Shown: positions 8,761-18,448, numbered from the stretch's first letter. The stretch is 64,000 nucleotides of DNA from Candidatus Chlorohelix allophototropha (GCF_030389965.1 NZ_CP128400.1:2232001-2296000); one strand, 5' to 3'. Translations and numbers: made by a program. The notes: a model not told the origin generated them from the letters alone.

Positions 8761-9621
8761 GTGGAACAAACTTTTGCTAAACAAACCGAGATGATTCGGG
8801 AAGCATGCCGATATATCGAAGAAAATGCCGATAGCCCCATTACGCTGGCGCAGTTGAGCAACCACTTAAACGTTAGCCCTTTCCATTTTCAGCGCGCTTT
8901 CAAGCGGGAAATGGGAATTACCCCACGCCAATATGTTGAAATCTATAGGCATGAAAAACTAAAGAGTAATCTAAAGCTCGGCGAGGCGGTGGCGGATGCT
9001 ACTTATGAAGCGGGTTTCGGTTCAAGCAGTCGCGTGTACGAAAATGCGGGTATGCGGCTTGGTATGACCCCTGCCAGATACCGTAAAGGCGGCGAAGGGG
9101 TAAAAATCAGTTACACAATTGCAAATTCTCCTTTGGGGTTATTGCTGTTAGCAGCAACTGCGCAGGGCATTTGCGTAGCCAGCTTCGGGGAAGATGAACA
9201 GAGTTTGGAAGCAGCTTTGCGGAAAGAATATCCCAACGCGATTTTACAACGCGATGAGGCTAATTTGCACGAATGGATTAAATTGATCTTAGAGCATCTT
9301 AAAGGAAAAACCCCCAAACTCGACCTACCGCTTGCCGTTTCCTTTACGCCCTTTCAAGGAAAAGTTTGGGAGAAGTTGCGAGAAATTCCCTATGGAAGCT
9401 CTTGCTCATATCGCGAAGTGGCGCGGGCAGTGGGTAATTCTAAAGCAGCGCGGGCAGTGGCGCGGGCTTGCGCTTCAAATCCGGTTGCCTTGCTCATTCC
9501 CTGCCATCGGGTGGTACGCGGCAACGGTGAGTTGGGCGGCTATCGGTGGGGGTTAGAGCGGAAGCGCACCTTGCTTGAACGCGAACAAGAAAATATTAAC
9601 GTGGCGGAAAAAGCCGTTTGA
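8761..9621 (+). CDS. Ada-like fusion: AraC-type HTH plus O6-methylguanine methyltransferase
   Basis: The 286-residue protein begins at a GTG after AAGGAG. Residues about 10-110 form an AraC-type double helix-turn-helix (LAQLSNHLNVSPFHFQRAFK). Residues about 115-275 are an Ogt domain with the active-site PCHRVV, whose Cys accepts the methyl group, plus the GNGELGGYRWG and RKRTLLE elements. It lacks the N-terminal zinc-binding AdaA domain of E. coli Ada, so it cannot sense methylphosphotriesters in the classical way. Role: direct reversal of O6-alkylguanine, perhaps with DNA-binding control. The last 26 bases overlap the convergent gene ending at 9596. Confidence 0.9.
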   Translation: MEQTFAKQTEMIREACRYIEENADSPITLAQLSNHLNVSPFHFQRAFKREMGITPRQYVEIYRHEKLKSNLKLGEAVADATYEAGFGSSSRVYENAGMRLGMTPARYRKGGEGVKISYTIANSPLGLLLLAATAQGICVASFGEDEQSLEAALRKEYPNAILQRDEANLHEWIKLILEHLKGKTPKLDLPLAVSFTPFQGKVWEKLREIPYGSSCSYREVARAVGNSKAARAVARACASNPVALLIPCHRVVRGNGELGGYRWGLERKRTLLEREQENINVAEKAV

Positions 9622-9817
9622 ATTTGACCCTGAACCTTTCCCACCATATTCGCAATTTAAATACGCTAATCCGAACTGCAAACAGGACTATGAAAAATAA
9701 AATAACCAGAAATATAAAAGTAAAGGCGGGATTAAGCCCAATCTTGAAAGTTTCTCGAATTAGCAAAAACAAACCAAGCCAGATGATTAGTACAAGCCAT
9801 AGGATTTTGGCGTTCAT
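9596..9817 (-). CDS. Small membrane protein, two helices, basic tail
   Basis: A 73-residue ORF with two hydrophobic helices (about residues 5-22 and 30-52) and a strongly basic C terminus (RFRVKFKRLFPPR). Its ATG overlaps the stop of the upstream gene in an ATGA arrangement, indicating translational coupling and supporting that it is real. Its end overlaps the ada-like gene on the other strand. Function unknown. Confidence 0.6.
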   Translation of the reverse strand: MNAKILWLVLIIWLGLFLLIRETFKIGLNPAFTFIFLVILFFIVLFAVRISVFKLRIWWERFRVKFKRLFPPR

Positions 9818-10248
9818 CTGTCGCTCTTCTTGCTGACAAAGCGATAGTCACCGGGTAATTGCTGGAAAGTTTGAGGGGGCAAAGATTCCAGCACATGTTC
9901 ACGCTCTTCTGGAGTCATTTGCTCAAGGCGGTGGATAAGATTGGGGATTGCACGATAACTGTCGGCAAAACTGCGCATCATTAGCATTGTAAGTAATAAG
10001 ACCATCGGAATACCTACGAGCGCAGTTAACCCTACTGCCATTGAATGTTGGTTCCAGAAAAAAGCCGAAACCAATATTACAAAACCAAGCTGTACGGCTA
10101 ACACACACCCCATTGTTATACGCAGAAAATAGAGCCAGTCGTAATATTTTTCTTCAAACTTATGATGACCTACTCTTTTACAAATACCGAGCAGAAAAAT
10201 AATAGCAGCCGCTTCATAGCCTATTGCCAGTAAAATCCGCTCTACCAT
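9814..10248 (-). CDS. Membrane protein with three predicted helices, unknown function
   Basis: 144 residues with hydrophobic helices at about 8-24, 42-66 and 74-92, then a soluble tail with an acidic helix (LEQMTPEEREHVLESLPP). I do not recognise the family. It forms a two-gene operon with the small membrane protein that follows through a four-base overlap, so the two probably work together. Confidence 0.7.
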   Translation of the reverse strand: MVERILLAIGYEAAAIIFLLGICKRVGHHKFEEKYYDWLYFLRITMGCVLAVQLGFVILVSAFFWNQHSMAVGLTALVGIPMVLLLTMLMMRSFADSYRAIPNLIHRLEQMTPEEREHVLESLPPQTFQQLPGDYRFVSKKSDR

Positions 10249-10756
10249 ACTAAGAAACTCCCCACTAAAGTGAAAATTAATTCTTTTCTTGGTGCATATT
10301 ATATTATCGTTGCTACCAAAACGCTATAACCTACAGGGCGGTTGCAAGAAACGTTTTTAGGGCAATAATCTGCTGAGAGTAGGAAGGGGACACCTCTTGC
10401 GACCCCGACAGACGTTCCACCTACGACATGCTATAAATACAGGCAAAAACTAGAGGATTTAAATAAGTATTAAAGTGAAAACGCACTATTGCACTAATTC
10501 TGTACACAGAAAATCTTGTATAAAATCTTGTTATGTATTACAATTGTAAGGTTGAAATGAGTTTGTATTTTTAAAGACATTCATACTCATTCGACATGTA
10601 GCCACTTAGACTGGTGTTTGTGAACAGACCTCAATTATTCCTGTCAGTTCCTCTCCTTTTCAAGTGCCACTTGTTAATTGCACAGTTGCTGCAATTAAGA
10701 CCAGATTTCAGGTTTATGTTCCATTCCGGTGCGCCGGATTAAGAAAGGAAAGTATT
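10249..10756 (+). promoter_or_regulatory. Long 5' region of the RNA-binding protein gene, with hairpin
   Basis: About 500 bases without a gene. A perfect inverted repeat, TTAATTGCA at 10674-10682 and TGCAATTAA at 10690-10698, would form a hairpin about 58 bases upstream of the TTG start. The TATAAAAT-like box near 10516 may be a promoter element. A long structured leader is common for cold-induced RRM and CspA-type genes, so control at the mRNA level is plausible (inference). Around 10380-10415 there is a decayed copy of the GGGGACACCCCTTGC repeat seen at 36.4 kb. Confidence 0.4.
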
Positions 10757-11092
10757 TTGGGCAAGAAACTTTATGTAGGAAGCCTTTCCTACAGTACCAG
10801 TGAAGCAACACTTGAGCGAGTATTCGCACAGGCTGGCAGGGTCGAATCCGTACGTCTGATTATGGATCGCGATACCGGTCGCCCCAAGGGTTTTGGTTTC
10901 GTCGAAATGAGCACCAATGAAGAAGCGCAGCAGGCTATAACCATGCTAAACGGTTTTTCACTTGATGGTCGCGCTATCATCGTAAACGAAGCCCGCCCGC
11001 AGGAATCTCGTGGCGGTGGCGGTGGTGGTGGTTTCTCGCAGGATCGTCGCGGCGGTGGTGGCGGCGGTGGTCGCGGTGGATATCGCTACTAA
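10757..11092 (+). CDS. RRM-domain RNA-binding protein, glycine-rich tail
   Basis: Single RNA recognition motif with RNP2 (LYVGSL, residues 4-9) and RNP1 (KGFGFVEM, about 43-50), then a Gly/Arg-rich tail ending GGRGGYRY. This matches the cold-inducible Rbp proteins of cyanobacteria and other bacteria, which bind RNA and act as chaperones at low temperature. The start is a TTG preceded by AAAGGAAAG, because the domain starts directly at GKKLYVG; the upstream ATG at 10664 would add 31 unrelated residues. That gives 111 residues. It is followed on the same strand by infA, a translation factor. Confidence 0.9.
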   Translation: MGKKLYVGSLSYSTSEATLERVFAQAGRVESVRLIMDRDTGRPKGFGFVEMSTNEEAQQAITMLNGFSLDGRAIIVNEARPQESRGGGGGGGFSQDRRGGGGGGGRGGYRY

Positions 11093-11112
11093 TATTTTGT
11101 AGAAATATGCTG

Positions 11113-11146
11113 GCGGGGCGGCGTTTTGCCGTTCCGCTCGTTTATT
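11113..11146 (+). terminator. Possible terminator or attenuator after the RRM gene
   Basis: GCGGGGCGGC (11113-11122) and GCCGTTCCGC (11128-11137) pair over ten positions with two G-U wobbles, followed by TCGTTTATTT. The U-tract is weak, so partial read-through into infA is possible. Confidence 0.5.
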
Positions 11147-11187
11147 TAAAACCGTAAAAAATATTCTTGAAAGGATATATTTCAATT

Positions 11188-11487
11188 TTGAACAAACCGA
11201 GAAATAACTATAATAATAATAACCGTAACAAAAAACCCAATCCCGCGCCAACTACCTCCTCAACCCCTCAATCTAATCCAGATGCAGTAGCGGTGGATGG
11301 TAAGGTGGTAAAAGCGCTTCCCAATGCAATGTTTGAGGTTGAATTGGATAACGGACATAGCGTTTTAGGGCATATCAGCGGTAAAATTCGCAAAAACTTC
11401 ATCCGAATCTTACCGGGAGATCGTGTGACTTTGGAACTCTCCCCGTATGATCTTACCAGAGGTCGTATTACGTACCGTTTCAAATAA
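11188..11487 (+). CDS. infA: Translation initiation factor IF-1 with N-terminal extension
   Basis: The C-terminal ~68 residues are a canonical IF-1 OB fold ([50 protein letters not shown]), which occupies the ribosomal A site during initiation. About 31 extra residues, rich in Asn, Lys, Pro and Ser/Thr, precede it; ordinary IF-1 has almost none. The TTG at 11188 is chosen because AAGGA lies twelve bases upstream; a TTG at 11167 would lengthen it by seven residues. It sits beside an RNA-binding protein and not in a ribosomal protein cluster, so it may be a second, specialised IF-1. Confidence 0.88.
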   Translation: MNKPRNNYNNNNRNKKPNPAPTTSSTPQSNPDAVAVDGKVVKALPNAMFEVELDNGHSVLGHISGKIRKNFIRILPGDRVTLELSPYDLTRGRITYRFK

Positions 11488-11518
11488 AATCCAAATGGTA
11501 TAACACTTAATTGTGTGC

Positions 11519-11576
11519 GGGTATTTCGTACGAAGGTAATTTGCCGAGCAAACCTGCGAGATACCCTTTTATTTTG
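11519..11576 (+). terminator. Rho-independent terminator of infA
   Basis: GGGTATTTCG (11519-11528) pairs with CGAGATACCC (11557-11566), with one wobble, and the stem is followed by TTTTATTTTG. It lies 32 bases after the infA stop. Confidence 0.75.
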
Positions 11577-11722
11577 CTTACAAAACGAATCTTTTTGGTA
11601 GTTTTTAAACCAGTTTGCAAAATTTGGGAAATTGTTTTATTCTATCTCCTAACTTCCAGCAAAGAAAAGCCTCTCTAAATTATCCCTATTGCTAAATAGC
11701 ATTAATCAAACAAGGTTTCTTT

Positions 11723-13174
11723 ATGTCCCAGACATTTTCTCGTTATGAAATTGATTCATCGCGTTTCTATGATGAAGTGTTCGATGAAAATAACCAGCCT
11801 CGCCTACACTATAAGCAATTGGTGGAACGGTTTAGCCATCTGAACCATGCCGAGCTACGCGCTCGCCGTCAGACTACCAATGTATTCTTTCTAAATCAAG
11901 GTATAACCTTTACAGTATATGGCGCGGAAGAAGGCATTGAACGTATCTTTCCCTTTGACCTGTTGCCCCGAATCGTGCCTGACAGCGAGTGGCAGCAAAT
12001 CGAAAAGGGTCTGGAACAGCGTATAACTGCCCTTAACCTATTCCTTCAAGATATCTATCACGACCAGAAGATTTTGAAAGATAAGGTTGTTCCGACTGAG
12101 CTAATATTGAGTAGCAAAAACTTCCGCCGTGAATTTGTCGGGGTGAACCCGCCGTTAGGGGTTTATATCCACGTAACCGGCACCGATATTATTCGCGACA
12201 GAGACGGCAAGTATATGGTGCTGGAGGATAACCTGCGCAGCCCTAGCGGGGTTTCCTATATGCTCCAAAATCGTCAGGCAATGAAACGCGCCTTCCCTAC
12301 CATGTTCGACCATTACAAGGTACGCCCCATCGAAGAATACCCCCAAGAACTGTTAAAAGTTCTTCAGGAAATAAGCCCGGTGAAGCAGCGTGAGCCAAAC
12401 GTGGCGGTACTTACCCCCGGCATTTATAACTCGGCTTATTTTGAACATAGCTTTCTGGCGCGGCAAATGGGTATCGAACTCACCGAAGGGCGCGATTTGG
12501 TAGTAAATGATAACAAGGTCTATACCCGCACTACCAAAGGCTTACAGCGGGTGGACGTTATTTATCGGCGCGTGGATGACGACTTTCTCGACCCGTTAGT
12601 GTTCCGTCCCGATTCAATGCTAGGCGTGGCGGGGGTGGTCAATGCCTACCGCATGGGTAACGTAGCGTTGGCAAATGCTATCGGTACGGGCGTAGCCGAT
12701 GACAAGGTTATATACAGCTTTGTACCTAAAATTATCAAATACTATCTCGATCAAGAACCCATTATCGAGAATGTGCCAACTTACCTTGCCAGCGACCCGA
12801 CTGATTGTAAATATATTCTAGAAAATCTCGATAAGTTAGTGGTAAAAGCTGCCAATGAATCGGGCGGCTATGGCATGCTAATCGGGCCGCACGCTACCGT
12901 AGAAGAGCGCGAAGAATTTGCCGCTAAGGTGCTGGCAAATCCTCGCAACTATATCGCGCAACCGACCATCTCTCTTTCAAGGCATCCTAGCTATATTAAC
13001 GATACCGACCTGACCGGATGCCACATTGACCTTCGCCCTTATATTCTGTACGGCAAAAAAATTACTATTGTACCGGGTGGCTTAACCCGCGTTGCGCTGA
13101 AGAAGGGTTCGCTGGTGGTAAACTCTTCACAGGGCGGCGGCAGTAAAGATACTTGGGTTTTGTACGATAACTAA
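11723..13174 (+). CDS. Circularly permuted ATP-grasp protein (DUF404/407 type)
   Basis: 483 residues matching the circularly permuted ATP-grasp family. It has the conserved [20 protein letters not shown] segment near residue 152, [16 protein letters not shown] near 375, and an [11 protein letters not shown] segment near the end, which supply ATP and magnesium ligands. Members are always next to an alpha-E protein and often a transglutaminase, as here. They are thought to make an amide or peptide bond on an unknown substrate (established only from comparative genomics). It begins a three-gene set with the next start 17 bases downstream. Confidence 0.9.
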   Translation: MSQTFSRYEIDSSRFYDEVFDENNQPRLHYKQLVERFSHLNHAELRARRQTTNVFFLNQGITFTVYGAEEGIERIFPFDLLPRIVPDSEWQQIEKGLEQRITALNLFLQDIYHDQKILKDKVVPTELILSSKNFRREFVGVNPPLGVYIHVTGTDIIRDRDGKYMVLEDNLRSPSGVSYMLQNRQAMKRAFPTMFDHYKVRPIEEYPQELLKVLQEISPVKQREPNVAVLTPGIYNSAYFEHSFLARQMGIELTEGRDLVVNDNKVYTRTTKGLQRVDVIYRRVDDDFLDPLVFRPDSMLGVAGVVNAYRMGNVALANAIGTGVADDKVIYSFVPKIIKYYLDQEPIIENVPTYLASDPTDCKYILENLDKLVVKAANESGGYGMLIGPHATVEEREEFAAKVLANPRNYIAQPTISLSRHPSYINDTDLTGCHIDLRPYILYGKKITIVPGGLTRVALKKGSLVVNSSQGGGSKDTWVLYDN

Positions 13175-13191
13175 AGGAAGGAATAGACACC

Positions 13192-14250
13192 ATGCTGAGC
13201 CGCGTGGCTGAATCAATGTTCTGGATGAGCCGCTATATTGAGCGGGCGGAAAATACCGCACGGTTTCTTGATGTCAATTTTCATCTGTTGCTCGATCTGA
13301 ACCAGATTACGCAGGTAGATAATCGGCGCTACTGGGAAGCGCTTATAATGGCGACCAGCGATGAAGCGCGTTATAACAAGCTGTACGACCGCTATACCGC
13401 CGATACCGTAACCGATTTTCTGGTGTTCAATCGCAATAACCCCAACTCTATCCTGAGTTGCATTAATCTGGCGCGAGAGAATGCGCGCAGTATTATTGAG
13501 AGTATCTCCAGCGAAATGTGGGAACAGATTAACGACCTCCATCATTTTCTGTTACGCGCTACTCCACAGCAGGTTAAGGGCGACCCCTATAATTTCTATA
13601 AGGTAATTAAGACCGGTTCACAGACCTTTCAGGGCATAACCGATTGCACTATGTCGCGCAGCGAGGCTTGGAACTTTGTACAAGCGGGTAAGTATGTGGA
13701 ACGTGCCGACAATACCTCCCGCATATTGGATGTGAAATACCATATGCTGCGTCCCCGTAGCGGCGAGCGTTACGAGTCGGTGGACATAATCCAATGGATG
13801 GCGGTTTTGAAAAGTTGCAGCGCGTTGGAAGCTTTCCGCAAAGTCCATTCCGCCAAAATCGAACCTGACATTATCTTGCACTTCCTGATGCTGGATAGAG
13901 AATTTCCGCGCAGCCTCTATTTCTCAATTGTCGCGCTTGAACAGGCGCTCTGGCGTATTTCGGGTAGTTCTCGCCGCAATTACACCAATAATGCCGACCG
14001 CTTAATCGGTAAAATGGAAGCAGAGATGGCATATACTACGCTAGGAGATATTCATGAGCGTGATTTGCATCGCTTCCTTGAGGATGTGCAATTCAACCTT
14101 GCGAGGGTTGGCGACCAAATTCACCAAATCTATTTCGCCTACCATGTGCCGATTTCCAGTGATGACGAGCTTGAACCCGCTTTACCGTTCACCGGGCTTT
14201 CCGGCGGTAGGGCGCAGTGGAGTCAGGCGCAGCAGCAGCAGCAGCAATAA
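13192..14250 (+). CDS. Alpha-E domain protein (DUF403)
   Basis: 352 residues, mostly helical. It opens with the family signature (MLSRVAESMFWMSRYIERAE) and has a second related segment near residue 160 (SEAWNFVQAGKYVERADNTS). Alpha-E proteins accompany circularly permuted ATP-grasp enzymes, and their biochemical role is unproven. The ribosome site is AAGGAAGG. The poly-Gln tail (QAQQQQQQ) is unusual and probably unstructured. Confidence 0.9.
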   Translation: MLSRVAESMFWMSRYIERAENTARFLDVNFHLLLDLNQITQVDNRRYWEALIMATSDEARYNKLYDRYTADTVTDFLVFNRNNPNSILSCINLARENARSIIESISSEMWEQINDLHHFLLRATPQQVKGDPYNFYKVIKTGSQTFQGITDCTMSRSEAWNFVQAGKYVERADNTSRILDVKYHMLRPRSGERYESVDIIQWMAVLKSCSALEAFRKVHSAKIEPDIILHFLMLDREFPRSLYFSIVALEQALWRISGSSRRNYTNNADRLIGKMEAEMAYTTLGDIHERDLHRFLEDVQFNLARVGDQIHQIYFAYHVPISSDDELEPALPFTGLSGGRAQWSQAQQQQQQ

Positions 14251-14345
14251 GGGCGTGGCTCGACACGCCCGCGTGGGGTTGGTAAATTCTCTTGGAATGG
14301 GTGAGAGGTTCGACACACCCTCGTTGGTTGTCTATCGGAATTTAT
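14251..14345. repeat. Palindromic repeat between alpha-E and transglutaminase genes
   Basis: GGGCGTGGCTCGACACGCCCGC forms a hairpin directly after the alpha-E stop. A degenerate second copy (GAGAGGTTCGACACACCCTCG) follows at about 14304-14325. This is the same repeat family as elsewhere in the window, here inserted within an operon. Confidence 0.65.
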
Positions 14346-14420
14346 AAAACGCTCCGGTTCAATTGTGTTACAATCTAACCATTGGAGAATTGAACCAAGG
14401 AAATTATCTGAAAATAGAAT

Positions 14421-15242
14421 ATGAAACTTAAAGTCGAACATACGACGCTGTTCGAATATGACGCGCCGATTTACGAAACTCTTACCGAAGTGCGCCTACA
14501 GCCCGGCGAAAACCCTACTATCCCACAGCAAGTTCTCAGCTTTGAGCTTAAAGTTGACCCAACTGCTAATTTTTTCCAATATACCGATTTTTATGGCAAT
14601 ACTGTCCATTATTTTAACCTGCTCCAAAGCCATAAAAGAGTGGAAATAAAATCTATAGCGGTAGTGGATACAACCTCTGAGCATTGCTATCCGGGGGAAG
14701 AAAACGAAATAATGCTGTATGAATTTCTGAACGAGAGCAAGTATATCCATTTTGACCCTCAGATTCAGAAGTTTGCGGCGGAATTTCAATCGCTCATCAA
14801 CGACCCCTACAAGCTTAGTGAAAAGGTGTGCCGCACCATCAATAGCACCTTTGTGTATGAACCGGGCGTTACCGATGTGCATAGCACCACAGCGGTGGTA
14901 ATGACTCTGGGGCGAGGGGTTTGCCAAGATTTTGCCCATATTATGATTGCCACCTGTCGCTATCTGGGAATACCCGCGCGTTATGTTAGCGGCTATTATT
15001 ACGGGGGCGCAACCCGCGAACAATTCGACATGGCAAGCCATGCTTGGTGCGAGATTTATTGTGGCGCGGAGATAGGTTGGGCGGCATTTGACCCTACCCA
15101 TGACACGCTGTTCGTGGATGAACGCTATATCCGCATCGGCGCAGGCAGGGATTATTCGGATGTAACGCTGGTGCGCGGTACTTACAAGGGTAATGTTAAG
15201 GAACGTCTCAAGGTTATCGTAAGGGTATCGGCGGTAGCTTAA
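14421..15242 (+). CDS. Transglutaminase-like cysteine peptidase
   Basis: 273 residues: an N-terminal beta domain of the bacterial transglutaminase type, then a papain-like core. The catalytic triad is visible: Cys in GRGVCQDFAHIM (about residue 171), His in SHAWCEIY (about 209) and Asp in FDPTHD (about 225). It completes the ATP-grasp / alpha-E / transglutaminase trio, suggesting it hydrolyses or transfers the amide that the ATP-grasp enzyme forms. The start has only a weak ribosome site. Confidence 0.9.
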   Translation: MKLKVEHTTLFEYDAPIYETLTEVRLQPGENPTIPQQVLSFELKVDPTANFFQYTDFYGNTVHYFNLLQSHKRVEIKSIAVVDTTSEHCYPGEENEIMLYEFLNESKYIHFDPQIQKFAAEFQSLINDPYKLSEKVCRTINSTFVYEPGVTDVHSTTAVVMTLGRGVCQDFAHIMIATCRYLGIPARYVSGYYYGGATREQFDMASHAWCEIYCGAEIGWAAFDPTHDTLFVDERYIRIGAGRDYSDVTLVRGTYKGNVKERLKVIVRVSAVA

Positions 15243-15387
15243 AATAGCGCGATTTTAGTCCTATCATCTTTTCGAATTCCTCTAGCCATTGTTTTTTGCA
15301 AGGTGTATTATTCAGGCAGGTTGAAAGACCTGCTGAAGTTTTTTTATATACAATAAACCCGCGATTCCTATATTTTGCGAGAAAACA

Positions 15388-17289
15388 ATGCCTAACCACA
15401 AATATAAAACCTTGTTTAAAGGATTAATCATAGCGCTTGCCTTGGGTATAGTGCTGGCAATTTTACCCGGCACTGTTTTTGCCCATGCCCAATACTTGCA
15501 TAGCAACCCGCCTACCAATTCTTCCTTCCCCTCCGGCAACCCCCCCACTCAGGTACAAGTTTGGTTCAGCGAAGGGATCGAGCCAAAATTCAGCAGTTTG
15601 GGAGTTTATGATAAAAGCGGCACGCGCGTGGATACCAACCAATTGCGCTTTTTCCAAGCCGATGACACTACAATGGCGGTTTCGCTTCCCCCCAACCTAC
15701 CGGACGGCGCATATACCGTTAGCTATCAGAACGTTTCGCGAGAGGACGGGCATGCGGTTAAGGGGAGTTTTAGCTTTGTGGTAGGCGCGGGGGCTTTGCC
15801 TGCTACCGCCGAGAGTATTTTGGATGGGGTAAGCAGCAATGACATGGATGCTAACCCGTGGGGCGTTCCTTTGCGCTGGCTGAATTATATCGCCATGTCA
15901 GCCGTAGTCGGTAGCCTTGTTTTTCTATTGTTGGTGTGGCAACCCACCGTCCAAAAGTTGAGCAGCAAGGTTGGTGCTGAGCTAAAGGAAAGTTCTACAA
16001 AGCTATACAACCTAGCCTATAAGTTTCTAGGTTGGAGTCTTGGTCTATTGTTTATCGGCTGGATAGCCTTTCTGGTTTTTCAAGCGACTGTAGTAGGGAA
16101 TGTCTATCCTTGGCAGATATTTGAAAATAATACGCTTGGCAATTTGCTGCTTTCAAGCCGCTTCGGCAATATCTGGTTAGTGCGCTTGGATTTGATACTG
16201 GTGGCTTTTTTGCTGTGGGCTTTTGCGAGAGGTTCGGGGCGCGTGAAAATACCGGGCATGAAACGCGCCAATCTAGTACCTGAAACCGAGTCTTCTGTAA
16301 TCGTAGCGGATGAAGGCAACCGCCCGTTGCGAGGCTGGATACTTTGGGTAATACTGCTACTCGGCGCGGGCATTATGCTCACCACTTCGCTCAATTCCCA
16401 TGCGGTTGCCACCCGCTACCCCTTATTGCTGGTGCCAAATGATATGCTGCACCTACTCAGCACCGGGTTCTGGATTGGCGGTTTATTTTTTATGGTTTTG
16501 GGGCTTCCGGTGGCATTACGCGCTTTAGTACCCGGTACGGGTGATCGCACCCGCTTGTTGGCAGCCTTAATCCCTCAATTTTCCTTTGTGGCGATACTGA
16601 GCGTGGCATTTCTACTCATCAGCGGCACGATTCAGGCAGCCGTTCAACTCGGTTCGCTGGATGGGTTCTTTAGTAGCGGCTACGGCATCGCGCTATTCAT
16701 CAAATTATGTTTTTCCGCGCCTCTTTTACTCATAGGGGCGTACAACCTGTTAAATGTAAGCCCCCGAATGAAAAAATTCGCCCGCCGTAAAGGGGATGGC
16801 GAAGGGGCAGCGGGTTCGTTAGAGGCGGGCAGTTTACAGCGGTTCTTCCGCCGTTCGGTGATGATAGAAGCAGGGTTAGCGTTGGTGCTGCTGGTATGGG
16901 TGGCGCTCTTGACCAGTTTCGGACCGCCTTCTCAGGATATGAGTTCCTCTAAAGACCTTTTCACCCTACGCGGTCAGGCGGCTGATATTAAATATGTGCT
17001 GGCGATTAGCCCCAACCAAGTGGGGGATAATATCTTTGAAGTAGAGTTAAAGGATACTAGCGATAAGCCGATTCAAAATACCACCGCCGTATTGTTGCGC
17101 TTTAGCCATGTAGAAATGGATATGGGGATAGAGGAAGTCGAGTTAAAGCCTTTTTTAACCAAGCCGGGGCGTTACAGCCTTACCGGAAACGCCTTGAGCA
17201 TGACGGGTAACTGGAACGTTACTTTGCTGGTGCGCCGTCCCAACGCCGATGATGTGACAGTGCCACTCAAACTCAAGCTGACTTCATAA
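15388..17289 (+). CDS. CopC-CopD fusion, copper resistance/import protein
   Basis: 633 residues. A signal peptide (about 1-30) is followed by a CopC domain (HAQYLHSNPPTNSSFPSGNP at the mature N terminus, a Cu(II)-binding His at position 1, and SREDGHAVKGSFSFVV with a second His). A CopD membrane domain with about eight helices spans roughly 165-520. The last ~110 residues form a beta-rich extracytoplasmic domain with HVEMDMG, resembling YtkA/FixH-like modules. Role: binding copper outside the membrane and moving it across. A good standalone gene; no copper chaperone or regulator is adjacent. Confidence 0.9.
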   Translation: MPNHKYKTLFKGLIIALALGIVLAILPGTVFAHAQYLHSNPPTNSSFPSGNPPTQVQVWFSEGIEPKFSSLGVYDKSGTRVDTNQLRFFQADDTTMAVSLPPNLPDGAYTVSYQNVSREDGHAVKGSFSFVVGAGALPATAESILDGVSSNDMDANPWGVPLRWLNYIAMSAVVGSLVFLLLVWQPTVQKLSSKVGAELKESSTKLYNLAYKFLGWSLGLLFIGWIAFLVFQATVVGNVYPWQIFENNTLGNLLLSSRFGNIWLVRLDLILVAFLLWAFARGSGRVKIPGMKRANLVPETESSVIVADEGNRPLRGWILWVILLLGAGIMLTTSLNSHAVATRYPLLLVPNDMLHLLSTGFWIGGLFFMVLGLPVALRALVPGTGDRTRLLAALIPQFSFVAILSVAFLLISGTIQAAVQLGSLDGFFSSGYGIALFIKLCFSAPLLLIGAYNLLNVSPRMKKFARRKGDGEGAAGSLEAGSLQRFFRRSVMIEAGLALVLLVWVALLTSFGPPSQDMSSSKDLFTLRGQAADIKYVLAISPNQVGDNIFEVELKDTSDKPIQNTTAVLLRFSHVEMDMGIEEVELKPFLTKPGRYSLTGNALSMTGNWNVTLLVRRPNADDVTVPLKLKLTS

Positions 17290-17323
17290 ACGCCCGAACA
17301 TTGGGCGCATCGCCCGAACCAGA

Positions 17324-17367
17324 ATTAATTCGAAGGGGCGTATTTGAATACGAATACGTCCTTCGTT
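17324..17367. repeat. Palindromic repeat, GAAGG...CGTATT / AATACG...CCTTC
   Basis: The stretch GAAGGGGCGTATTTGAATACG followed by AATACGTCCTTCG forms a strong hairpin of the GTAGGGGCGTATTTGAATACGCCC repeat class. It lies between converging genes and may help end transcription on both sides. Confidence 0.6.
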
Positions 17368-17388
17368 CGTTAACACCGGACTGTATTT

Positions 17389-18369
17389 TTATCTGTTCAG
17401 TATATTTAGAGCTAGTTTCCTTACCGCTTCATTCTCGGAATGACTAGCTTCAATTAGCGCTTGCTTGCCCTTTTCACCGAGCTTACTTAAGGATTCTGCC
17501 GCATTTGTGCCTAGTTTCCAGCCGTTGTACATTTGCTGCTCGTGCAACACAGAAACTAATGTCTTTATCACTGCTTGTGAGTCATCTCCAAGGTATCCCA
17601 GAGTTTCAGCCGCTCTAATCCTCACGTTATAAGCCTCTTCTTGATCCGCTACAATTTCGGTTAGAGGAGTTACAGCTGATCTATCTTTTAGGTAACCCAA
17701 CGCATCTGCGGCAGCCTCACGCACTATACTGTCTGAATCTTTCAACCGATAGAGAATTGGTTGTAACGCAGCATAATTACCGATTTTACCCAAGGCAAAT
17801 AGAATTTCTGCTCGGACTTCTCCCATCTCTTCCTCAGCCGTATCCTCATTATATTCAAGTGCTTGTAACAAAGGTTGAACGGCATCGTTGGTCTTCAGGT
17901 TTCCAAGAGCGGAGGCTGCAAACATTCTAACATCACTATCTTTATCTCTTAGTAACAAATTGATCAAAGGATAAATGGCTCTTTTATCGGCTAGATTACC
18001 CAATGCAGCAGTAGCATTCCGACGTATTCTATCATCTGTATGAGAAAGGTAGGGTAATATATAATTTAAGGCTCTATTATCCCGAAGCCTTCCAAGAGCT
18101 GAAATTATAACGGCAATCAGTGAATATTCTTGAGTATGCCCCAAAAGGCTTATTAAAGGTTCTAGCGCTTCCTGGTTATGCTGATTTGCCAGAGCGTGAA
18201 TGATAGAAGCTCGCACCTCTAAATCTTGCTCTTCATTTAAAGCCACTATTAAAGCATGTAAGACTCGGCTATCCCATTTGGAACCTAGTTTTATCGCAGC
18301 GCTTGCCCGTTCTTTACCGTATCCAGTGCTCAGCTTATTTAAAAGTTCATCCAACAAAACATCTTGCAT
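17389..18369 (-). CDS. HEAT-repeat protein
   Basis: 326 residues built almost entirely of about nine HEAT/PBS-lyase-type helical repeats of roughly 31-36 residues, each with the pattern DxxVRxxAAxALGxLxD (examples: DSDVRMFAASALGNLKTND; DSIVREAAADALGYLKDRSA). Such proteins serve as binding scaffolds; some assist phycobilin or other cofactor attachment, but no lyase-specific residues can be seen here. Soluble, no signal peptide. Confidence 0.88.
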   Translation of the reverse strand: MQDVLLDELLNKLSTGYGKERASAAIKLGSKWDSRVLHALIVALNEEQDLEVRASIIHALANQHNQEALEPLISLLGHTQEYSLIAVIISALGRLRDNRALNYILPYLSHTDDRIRRNATAALGNLADKRAIYPLINLLLRDKDSDVRMFAASALGNLKTNDAVQPLLQALEYNEDTAEEEMGEVRAEILFALGKIGNYAALQPILYRLKDSDSIVREAAADALGYLKDRSAVTPLTEIVADQEEAYNVRIRAAETLGYLGDDSQAVIKTLVSVLHEQQMYNGWKLGTNAAESLSKLGEKGKQALIEASHSENEAVRKLALNILNR

Positions 18370-18448
18370 AAAATATTACCATTAAAAATTAGTAGAACTT
18401 CATTTAGCAGCACCAAAAAATTATTATTTCGACCATACGACAAATAAG

